Below are positions 28,162-35,600 of a stretch of DNA of 39,883 bases, piece after piece. Position 1 is the first letter of the stretch. Every line of letters begins with the position of its first letter. Position numbers and translations under genes: made by a program. The notes below the pieces were generated by a model that did not search any database, was not told where the DNA came from, and was given only the letters and a program-made list of their open reading frames with translations. The stretch comes from Euryarchaeota archaeon TMED173 (GTDB lineage Archaea > Thermoplasmatota > Poseidoniia > Poseidoniales > Thalassarchaeaceae), in contig NHHW01000008.1 in NCBI GenBank assembly GCA_002172185.1, forward strand, positions 97,668-137,550, written 5' to 3'.

Positions 28162-28908
28162 TCATGCAACTGCCGTAATGTCGACAATGAAACCCATCTC
28201 TGGCATAACTTTCCACCCTATTCGCTCGGTTATTGGCCCGGCTGCCCTGAGGAATCTTGTGACCCCAACTGTCCTGACTAACTGTCCCCCCACCACTGAT
28301 GTCATCATGTCCAACACCACCTCCGCGGAGTTCTTCATATCCCTGAGGAGAGTCTCATCCATCTCTTCTGGATCTATGGTGAGGATTACAGTTCTCCCCT
28401 CGGAAGTGAATTTTCTTAGCTGTGAAATGAGGGCTTTCCCTCCAATTTCATCGGGCATCAACTCTGAGGCCCTATCGATGACTATTACCTCTGCGTCCTT
28501 GGATGGCTGAGCATCTAGTATATCCATCAGGTCAACCTTCTCGTCTGTTTCTTCCGCTAATACACCGAAGCTGGAGATTAGGTGGAAGTTTCCCTCGTCG
28601 ATCCTCTTGTCCATGTAGTATCCGATACTAGATACCTGCTCCAACCATCCTCTGGTGGTTAATTCCGTGGTGTAGAGTGCGACTCTGACGTCGTTTGCTG
28701 TCAAGCCGAATGACATTCTCTGGCCCATGATGCTCTTGCCAGATCCAATGCCGCCACAGACTAGCATTAGGGCCCTGTTAGGTATGGCAGTCCCCATACT
28801 CTGGCCCAGGCTATCCTGTATTACACCAAATTCGAAGTTGTCTACATTAGGCTGGGACAAGTCTGACACCCTCCGTGTTTGAGTATGATCCTGCATATTG
28901 CTCTGCAT
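28162..28908 (-). CDS. flaH: Archaellum KaiC-like ATP-binding protein FlaH/ArlH
   Basis: RecA/KaiC-fold cytoplasmic protein that binds FlaI and FlaJ in the archaellum motor. 248 residues. Walker A is VCGGIGSGKSIMGQ (about 50-60) and Walker B is EVIVIDRASEL (about 138-148). The residues before the P-loop (FEFGVIQDSLGQSM, then IPNRALML) match the usual FlaH entry strand, so the coding sequence must begin upstream of ATG 28797. That forces an overlap with flaG of 62 bases (ATG 28908) or 50 bases (ATG 28896). Neither start has a strong Shine-Dalgarno. Confidence 0.9.
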   Translation of the reverse strand: MQSNMQDHTQTRRVSDLSQPNVDNFEFGVIQDSLGQSMGTAIPNRALMLVCGGIGSGKSIMGQRMSFGLTANDVRVALYTTELTTRGWLEQVSSIGYYMDKRIDEGNFHLISSFGVLAEETDEKVDLMDILDAQPSKDAEVIVIDRASELMPDEIGGKALISQLRKFTSEGRTVILTIDPEEMDETLLRDMKNSAEVVLDMMTSVVGGQLVRTVGVTRFLRAAGPITERIGWKVMPEMGFIVDITAVA

Positions 28909-29329
28909 CAGAAATCACAGTAAAAGATAGTGAGGCGTCCGTGTCTACAGTGTAGTCGTGAGGAGATGATGTTTGGTCTTCGATATTGAATTCGATGATC
29001 TCTCCTGGTAGCCACTGTGTGGGACTACCCACCGATGATACCGTCATAGAATGCCCCGCAAGGAACACTCCCACAGTGTTTACGTCCAAGAAGGTGTCTC
29101 CCGAGTTCTGTAGGAAGATGGTCGTGGTCTTACCGGTGTTGTCCCATTGTATATTGCTCGGGTCGTTGACCATTGATGCGCGTGTTCTAGTCAGTTCTGA
29201 GCTCTGCTCCCCCCTATCATCTATTGCCTCACTCATGTCTTCCCATGCTCCAAGAAGTACTCCCGAAACAAGGGCTGCCACTATTAGGCCCGCACTTAGC
29301 ATTACCATTTCAGAGGGACCATTTGTCAT
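28847..29329 (-). CDS. flaG: Archaellum stator-type protein FlaG/ArlG
   Basis: Pilin-like surface protein with an N-terminal hydrophobic helix (residues about 8-28) and a beta-sandwich domain outside the membrane. In characterised archaella FlaG and FlaF form the stator complex. The segment SSELTRTRASMVNDPSNIQW followed by IFLQNSGDTFLDV matches the FlaG pattern of LxTdixIINDPsN and YVKNTGsxtL. 160 residues, normal length. ATG 29329 has AGGTGAG three bases upstream. The 3' end overlaps flaH. Confidence 0.85.
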   Translation of the reverse strand: MTNGPSEMVMLSAGLIVAALVSGVLLGAWEDMSEAIDDRGEQSSELTRTRASMVNDPSNIQWDNTGKTTTIFLQNSGDTFLDVNTVGVFLAGHSMTVSSVGSPTQWLPGEIIEFNIEDQTSSPHDYTVDTDASLSFTVISDAEQYAGSYSNTEGVRLVPA

Positions 29330-29332
29330 TTT

Positions 29333-29339
29333 CTCACCT
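29333..29339 (-). promoter_or_regulatory. Shine-Dalgarno AGGTGAG for flaG
   Basis: AGGTGAG ends three bases before ATG 29329 in the 12-base gap after the flaF stop. It supports the chosen flaG start. Confidence 0.6.
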
Positions 29340-29341
29340 TC

Positions 29342-30058
29342 TCATGCATTCACTGTAATCGCGCTGTTATAATCGTATATCGCTAGCCACGCCCTGTTTG
29401 GATCATCGCCGACAGCGAATCCATGGGAGTCTGAATTGAGAGTGAAGGGATCTGAAGAAAGGCTCTCTCCCGGGAACAGGTATAGATTGCCAGAGGAGTA
29501 GTGATCCGTGAAATAGAACGGTTTGCCCTGGGTATTGTCCCCAGTTGTGTCAGATAGCGTGATTAGGATGTGAGAGAGTTCGACTGTGTCTGATCCTGTG
29601 TTCTCTATGGTTATCGTAATCTTCTCGTGAATTGAATCGATGTCGACTATGGCGCCGGATCCGGTTGCACATCCTGTTATTTCGACTCTATCGGTTTGAG
29701 CGTATCCGCTTCCAGGATCGGAGATGGATACCGATGTGACTGCTCCGGCAGAGGCGATCACATCAACAGTCAGCCCAATACCGGTCCCCACGATTGCCGT
29801 AGTAGAGCAAGCTGAGCCGGTGTCCGGGTAGTCTGAGCCGTCTTCTCCGGCTCCTTCTCCAAGAGAGATGGTTTCGGCCGGACCCGTTGACTCGGTCTGA
29901 TCTGTAACTGAGGTGAGTGAGACCTCGGGATTGGGTAGATTGTACTCGGAGTTCCTGATCGAATCGTCAATACTTTCTATCATTGAAACCGTAGCCATGC
30001 CGAAAAGCATGATGAACACGGTTCCTACCACCATAGTGCCTACACTCGACCCAGCCAT
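29342..30058 (-). CDS. flaF: Archaellum stator-type protein FlaF/ArlF with an inserted Gly-rich module
   Basis: 238 residues. The N-terminal hydrophobic helix (about 5-28) and the C-terminal strand text EKITITIENTGSDTVELSH match FlaF, which binds the S-layer in characterised archaella. The protein is longer than usual FlaF because residues about 60-133 are inserted between VSLTSVTDQ and EKITITIEN. The inserted part contains GSGYAQTDRVEITGCATGSG, a pattern seen in virus tail and fibre proteins (GSGYxxGDxVxIxGxGxGA). Cys84 and Cys120 flank it and could form a disulfide. ATG 30058 is preceded by GGGGGAGA. Assignment to FlaF rests on gene order as well as the short beta pattern. Confidence 0.75.
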   Translation of the reverse strand: MAGSSVGTMVVGTVFIMLFGMATVSMIESIDDSIRNSEYNLPNPEVSLTSVTDQTESTGPAETISLGEGAGEDGSDYPDTGSACSTTAIVGTGIGLTVDVIASAGAVTSVSISDPGSGYAQTDRVEITGCATGSGAIVDIDSIHEKITITIENTGSDTVELSHILITLSDTTGDNTQGKPFYFTDHYSSGNLYLFPGESLSSDPFTLNSDSHGFAVGDDPNRAWLAIYDYNSAITVNA

Positions 30059-30070
30059 CTAATCTCCCCC

Positions 30071-30895
30071 CTAGGGAGTCCCCTGGGCCCTCCAAGCCTC
30101 TATCATGGCAGCGAATGTCAGTAGAGTCCTGTTATTCACTGCAGGTGCTCCTTCTGAGGGTTCCCCTGGCTCTGCTAGTGCGGCTATCGAGCCCAATGAC
30201 TTCTCTTCTGCTGCCGTAATGACTCCTGATTTGGAAGCAGACTTCAGGAAGTTCACAGTATCTGCCCCATTCATATGATCTAGTAGGAGTGCGGCTATTT
30301 TGGTAGGATCGACCTGCGGTCCCTGTAGAAGTGCTTCGGCCTCACCACTCTTGAGGAATGGGTTGACTGCTAGGGACTGGGCCTCGTAGAGATCGAGGAG
30401 ATTTGGGCCACCGGGCATTCCCCCCGCGAGGGGTGCTGCTCCTACCTGAGGAGCTCCTTCCACAGGCTTGCTTGTTACCTCTCCATCGTCTCCCACTGTG
30501 TGGATTACATCCTGAGCTCCTCCGCCAGCTGCTGGAGCAGCTGCGGCTGAGATTGACTCTGCTGCGAGTTTTGCTGTTTGCTGCTGTGTAAGCTTCAGGT
30601 TGGCCTCCATCATGTCCAAAGCGGTCTCCAATCTCTCGAATCTCTCCTTAACCAAGTCGACGAGCTCTGGAATCTGCTCGGATCCCTGTCCGCCTCCCTG
30701 AGGATCACCTAGGACACCGACACGTGTTCCTGCAGGGGCGAATAGCCATGCTTCTAGGTCGGTGGGCCTGAACTCGGTCGGAATGTCAACATGCTCAACA
30801 GACAGCCTCGCGACCTTGTCAAGTCGGCTAGTCATTCCAGGATCGGCACCCTCCAAGGTGGATCCTCCGAATGGGAGTTTGTCGAGCAGCCCCAT
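30071..30895 (-). CDS. Archaellum-cluster coiled-coil protein in the flaC/D/E position
   Basis: 274 residues, cytoplasmic (no signal peptide). Residues about 75-110 (IPELVDLVKERFERLETAL) form a coiled coil. An Ala/Gly/Pro-rich linker follows, then a helical C-terminal part: VDPTKIAALLLDHMNGADTV and FLKSASKSGVITAAEEKSL. That end faintly resembles the FlaD/FlaE pattern of LLxWLxxL then YYxxIGWISEEV, but the key Trp residues are absent. It sits between flaB and flaF, where flaC/D/E lie in other euryarchaea, so I infer it is a divergent cytosolic motor-ring or switch protein that may link to chemotaxis. GAGGA six bases before ATG 30895 supports the start. No confident family. Confidence 0.6.
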   Translation of the reverse strand: MGLLDKLPFGGSTLEGADPGMTSRLDKVARLSVEHVDIPTEFRPTDLEAWLFAPAGTRVGVLGDPQGGGQGSEQIPELVDLVKERFERLETALDMMEANLKLTQQQTAKLAAESISAAAAPAAGGGAQDVIHTVGDDGEVTSKPVEGAPQVGAAPLAGGMPGGPNLLDLYEAQSLAVNPFLKSGEAEALLQGPQVDPTKIAALLLDHMNGADTVNFLKSASKSGVITAAEEKSLGSIAALAEPGEPSEGAPAVNNRTLLTFAAMIEAWRAQGTP

Positions 30896-30923
30896 GGGAA
30901 TTCCTCATGTAATGAGATAAGTC

Positions 30924-31532
30924 TCAGACTAGGGACTTCCCTACTGTGGTCGAGACGACCTCTAGCTCAGCCTCGGTCTCTCCACCGCCCTCGACGGTGA
31001 CGAGAAGCTGTAGCTTCCCTCCTACATTTGGTTGGCAGTTTGCAAGGGTGATTGGGATCTTGAAGGTGTCACCAGATTCCAGTGAGTCGCTGGAAAAGGC
31101 AGTAGCGGCGTTTCCGTCTCCGTCTGAGCCGTCGAGCATCGATGCGCCTGCAGCGTCGATGGTGTTGGTATCGATAACCAGATCGTCTCCGGCTGCGTTG
31201 GCACAGGTGATGAAGTAAGTAACAAGGTTGGATGTGACCTCATCGGCACCGGCTGCCAGCTGAGCGATTACCAGGATGCTAGCGAGCGCATCTGGGTCCG
31301 CTCCAGTGGTCGTCTTCACGAATGCGTCCACTAGGTTGATTTTACCGGAGATCTCGCCCCTGGTATCATCGGCTGTCTTCTCAGCTCTCTGCTGTAGCTC
31401 CTCAGCGGTCGTGATGATTATTGTCGACGCTACCGCGGCCACAAGGATTAGTGCGATGAAAACAATCATCGCTCCGATACCTATCGAACCTTCTTCTCTT
31501 TCTCTTTGTGCTAGTTGGTAATCTTCGCTCAT
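30924..31532 (-). CDS. flaB: Archaellin, filament subunit FlaB/ArlB
   Basis: Structural subunit of the archaellum, 202 residues. The short charged leader MSEDYQLAQREREEG ends in Gly at the class III signal-peptide cleavage site, followed by SIGIGAMIVFIALILVAAVA, the near-invariant archaellin N-terminal helix with Gly at +3. Mature protein about 187 residues, ending in a beta-rich domain with two cysteines (ITCANAA and LANCQPN). I start at ATG 31532 because AGGTGA lies five bases upstream; a longer reading to 31568 lacks this. Only one archaellin is present, while many euryarchaea have several. It has its own promoter upstream. Confidence 0.95.
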   Translation of the reverse strand: MSEDYQLAQREREEGSIGIGAMIVFIALILVAAVASTIIITTAEELQQRAEKTADDTRGEISGKINLVDAFVKTTTGADPDALASILVIAQLAAGADEVTSNLVTYFITCANAAGDDLVIDTNTIDAAGASMLDGSDGDGNAATAFSSDSLESGDTFKIPITLANCQPNVGGKLQLLVTVEGGGETEAELEVVSTTVGKSLV

Positions 31533-31537
31533 AGCGT

Positions 31538-31543
31538 TCACCT
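31538..31543 (-). promoter_or_regulatory. Shine-Dalgarno AGGTGA for flaB
   Basis: AGGTGA ends five bases before ATG 31532. It fixes the archaellin start and removes a 12-residue false extension. Confidence 0.7.
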
Positions 31544-31573
31544 GTAGTTCCCGTGGTAAACTAATCACTTATG

Positions 31574-31580
31574 ATATTAA
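31574..31580 (-). promoter_or_regulatory. TATA-like promoter element for flaB
   Basis: On the minus strand TTAATAT lies 42-48 bases before ATG 31532 in the 86-base gap after the upstream gene. A start site 25 bases downstream would give a leader of about 20 bases carrying the AGGTGA. It suggests flaB onward can be transcribed separately from the two large upstream genes, as an abundant filament subunit would need. Confidence 0.4.
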
Positions 31581-31618
31581 TGGAGAATTTGGGTGTTTTT
31601 AGGTGGTGAGGCCTGAAT

Positions 31619-32662
31619 CTAGCTTCCGATACCCATGGCATCTTGGAGATTGAGCACCTCTATCGGGACGTGGACCACTGCTCCGGGGCCTATGTTCTCA
31701 ACGAGTGGTAGTCGTAGAGTCTCGAAGCCGTCTGGCATCCAAGGATCGACCAATACCCCCTCCATGGTTGCAGGGGTTCTGTTTTCAATTCTAGTCTGAA
31801 CCTTTAGATTGCCGTAATCAGCAAGATAACCTGTGGTAACGTTCAATCTGGTACCCAAAAGAGACGTCTGAGGGAATGAGCCAGAAGGCCTAATCTCTAC
31901 CCCGATTTCTATGAATCCCTCTGGAGGGATTTCTGGTATCTCGCACATCTTAGGAGTTGCTGACCACCCATATGGGATTGGGGGGGCTAGCCTCATCGTG
32001 GAGACATTGTTCTCACCAAGGTTCTCGAGTGTGATAACCATTAAGCCGTGATCCTTTCCCTCTGGCCAAGTGGTTCCTACCGACAAGAAGAAGTTGTTTA
32101 CTAGGAAGGGGCTCGTCGCCTCTGTGACTGCTACCGGTCCAAGAGCCTTGATAGCATCCTCGAAGGCCTTGGAGGCAGATGCTAAATCCGAATCTATGGC
32201 GTTCTTGCCTTGATTGACAAGTGTCAGGGCAATCTCCTCAACATCGCTTAGTTCACCCATCTCATTCAGATGCCTTCCTAGAGTTCCAAGAGATCTCTCA
32301 AGGCCTTCTTTCCCCATTGATGCTACAGCACCCTCTACGCAATCTGCTGCAGCCCCCCAGTTTCCTTCTCTGAGGTGTTGGAGCCCGAGCATGGTAATGT
32401 CCCATGCATTTCGATCACCATCTGACATCACCTCGAGCTCTTCAAGAGATCTTTCGAGTGAGGACAGGGCCCTGTAGAGGTCCATTATTTGTCCTTCGGC
32501 CTCATCTAGCTCCTTGGAAAGGCTCTTCAGCTTCCTATTTGCGCTCAACGGTCTATTCGCCCAGATTGCGAACTGAATGCTCTCGGCCTCTTCCTCGATG
32601 TAGTCAATCCTCTTCAGAGTGGCCTCAGCACCTCCGACTGCTGCGGCTTGTTTCTTTGCCAA
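31619..32662 (-). CDS. Unassigned protein: N-terminal helical/TPR-like region plus C-terminal beta domain
   Basis: 347 residues, no signal peptide and no membrane helix, so cytoplasmic. Residues about 12-75 form a coiled coil (SLSKELDEAEGQIMDLYRAL), and about 85-185 are helical with TPR-like pairs (LGLQHLREGNWGAAADCVEG, then DLASASKAFEDAIKAL). Residues about 195-335 are beta-rich with a CARDB/NEW3-like flavour (LMVITLENLGENNV, IEIGVEIRPSG), the same type found in the giant protein upstream. Its ATG at 32662 begins one base after that gene's stop, so the two are probably co-translated. I do not recognise the family. I infer a cytoplasmic partner of the giant membrane protein. Confidence 0.7.
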   Translation of the reverse strand: MAKKQAAAVGGAEATLKRIDYIEEEAESIQFAIWANRPLSANRKLKSLSKELDEAEGQIMDLYRALSSLERSLEELEVMSDGDRNAWDITMLGLQHLREGNWGAAADCVEGAVASMGKEGLERSLGTLGRHLNEMGELSDVEEIALTLVNQGKNAIDSDLASASKAFEDAIKALGPVAVTEATSPFLVNNFFLSVGTTWPEGKDHGLMVITLENLGENNVSTMRLAPPIPYGWSATPKMCEIPEIPPEGFIEIGVEIRPSGSFPQTSLLGTRLNVTTGYLADYGNLKVQTRIENRTPATMEGVLVDPWMPDGFETLRLPLVENIGPGAVVHVPIEVLNLQDAMGIGS

Positions 32663-32663
32663 T

Positions 32664-35600
32664 CTAGTTCCCTCCCGAGCCTGGTTTCTTGCCGGCGCTG
32701 CCGAGGATCTTCTTGATTCTGATTGCTCTCAGCTCTATATCGGCCAAATCTCGATAGAGGGTATTGTAAGAGCTGTCAAGGAATCTCAGTATTAGATCTA
32801 CCAAAACCGGTGATAGCAACATAAATCCTATGACTGAGGCTATTGACGTTGCTCCCAAATCTATCGCAAGTTCGGGAGTGATCAGCACGAATGGTAGGAA
32901 CGCGAAGGGGGCACATGAGATAATTGCCCTCAATTCATTTCTTGTATTCGCTTGCTCCTTGTCGTGATCCTCAATCAGGGCACGGGTTCCGATGCGTGAC
33001 TTCTTCCTATCGTCGTGAATTGCCTGTAACTCGCTAGATGATAGCCAAGCAACAAGGCCTGCGAAGAAGATTGCGCCCATCGCGCAGATTATGGTAAGGA
33101 TAGTAGAGATTGCAGAGAGGGAAAGGGTTCCGAAAGCCATGGATGCTACGTAAGCCGACGCATGGAGTCGGTCTTGGTCATCATCCATACCTCGCCTTAG
33201 TAGTGATAAAGCTCCAAAGAATATCACCAAGAAGGCGAGAGCTGCGGATGGGATTCCAACGCCTGCTAGATCCACGGAAGGAGTCGACCAAGACTCGATT
33301 GGTATGTCTACTTGCTTGATGTCATCAGAAAGGACGTTTCCGAAGATTCCGCCTTGCTGGACAACATCACTTGGGATAATGATGCTAGCAGTACATTCAA
33401 CCTCCTCCGAGGAGCTGTACCATGGTATTGGATTGAGTTTTACTGGCCATGAAACAGTGTGATTTCCAGCTGCGGGAAGGGCGGGTACCGCTTTATTGGA
33501 GGACATCCCTGTGATAGATAAATACGGTGATGTAGGGCAATTTAGACTGATTTGGACGTCGGAAGGCATCACTGCGTTTCCTGCATTGATAATGTTCACA
33601 TCTATGAAGGTCGAGTCTCCCTCAACACCACCCCCCCTGAACTCGAGGCTGTTAATCTGTGGATTTGTTGACTGACTCATCCTGATCTTTACGACTAGAT
33701 CAGTAGAAAACTCCGTACTTTGGTCCTCCTCTGGATTCCTTAGTTGTAGGTAAATATCCCATCCATCGCCCGCTGCAAGCTCAGAGCTAAGGGGGATTTG
33801 AACCTGAATTACGATTGTTCCTCCATGGGTTCCTCCCGGCTCCAGATCGTACGGCGTAGTGGGTGCCATGTCCCACTGGGAATTGCAGTTTGCCACAGTA
33901 TCCTCAGTAGCAGCCAGACCCGTACCCTGGTCATCGAGGAGGACACACTGCCCGGAGCCGGTGTTAGTGTCGTGGTCGATACTCAGGCTCCAGTGGGTTT
34001 TCTTGTATGCGGTCGAGGTTACAAGCCTCTCTGGTAGGTCTGTTGATGCATCATACTGGAAGCCGCCACCTAGTTGGGGGACTATCTTGCCGTTTAGGCC
34101 TAGGGAGTATGCTCTCTCAGCGGCATTGGTGCTCCCGGAAGGGTTGATGTTGACCCAAGGAATCCTGATTTCCCTGCATCTGTCATCATCATTATTTACG
34201 CACTGGTACATTCCGGGCGTATCTGCATTAAGCAGGATCTCGTCGTCGGCCTGGGCTCTAACGACTACTATTGGGGTGCTATCCTGTTGTGGATCGACGT
34301 CCACTCCTATGGGTGTCCGAGTCAGAAGGAAGGTCCCCGGCTCATCCTTGTAATGATCATCGCCAAGAGTGCTGAATCTAAATGTCAGAGAAGTAGTTCC
34401 GCCCACCGCCAGAGAGAGGCTGGTTGAGCTGACTATTGCTTCTACTCCGAACCTGTCCTCTATTGGGTCACTGTCCATGGTCTCCCACGAGATTGTTAGG
34501 TCCATCATGGCATTTCCCTTGTTCTCCAATTCGTATTGGATGATTCTGTCTACTCCCGGAACGAGAGCTATGCGATCTGGAGATTGAGTCAGTTGTACAT
34601 CGAAAACGGGGAGTATCTCTACAGTCAGTAGACTTGTCCCGGCTGGAACCCCCCCGCCGAGAGATTTTCTCTGATTGACTGGTACTGGTTGGCTTGTACC
34701 GTTCACTGTGATGGAAGTCGGCCAAGTGGGGAAAGGGTCTGTGATGTTTACCGCTCTTACGATTACTGAGTGATTCATATATGCCTCAAGGATTGAGCCC
34801 CCCTCATTGAGTCCCGGGAGAGAAATTGTTAGCATTACCGAATAGCTCTCTTCGGGTGCTATTGAGAAGTTTGAGTCGTTTACTGAATAGCTCCAGTTGC
34901 CTGCCCCCTCGGGAAACTCTGCAGTCAGGTTGAGTGTCTCTACCAGATTACCCAAATTGGTCAATGTGTATGGGATTTGCACAGTATTTCCTGGAGCGAC
35001 CTGTATGGACGATGGAGCGATGAATATGATCGCGTGATCCGGGGCGACCTGAACGGTTATCTCGCTAGTTGCAAGAAGCATTCCATCGTGTTGGACTGTC
35101 ATATCGAATCTGCTGTCCTCATCTGCTCTAGCTGAAGAGCCTGCAGTGGCATAAATCCTGACTATCGCCTGTGCGCCTGGAGCTACTGTCTGCTGTTTTT
35201 CGTAAGTCTCTGTACCGTCATCTGCGAATGAAACCTGAATTCTGGTATTGTCGTAATTCGTTAGTGTCAGGTCATAGGTGACGTTTGAGTTACCAGTATT
35301 GTTAAGTTGTAGGATTATGGTTTTCTGGCCTACTCTGCTTTCCCCGCTATCTATCACAGCGATAGATTTAGTTGGAGATATTTCTGCAGAAATTACTTTT
35401 GTGAGATTGACGTAGGCTGGGGCATTTGCGAGATACCCTATGTTCCTGTTGGAATCATCTGTTCCGTTAACGTAAACCCAGATTTCGTGGTATCCGTCTG
35501 CACTGGCTGTAGATGGAGGCACTATGTTCACGGTTATGGTGAACATGTCCCCTTCGGGATTTCTATCCACACCATTCGGGAACAGGCTTGTTCGAGATTT

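Noticed and set aside
28797-28908. Frameshift at the flaG/flaH junction
   Set aside because: Both frames are open and both products look complete at their joined ends; a long overlap explains it without an error.
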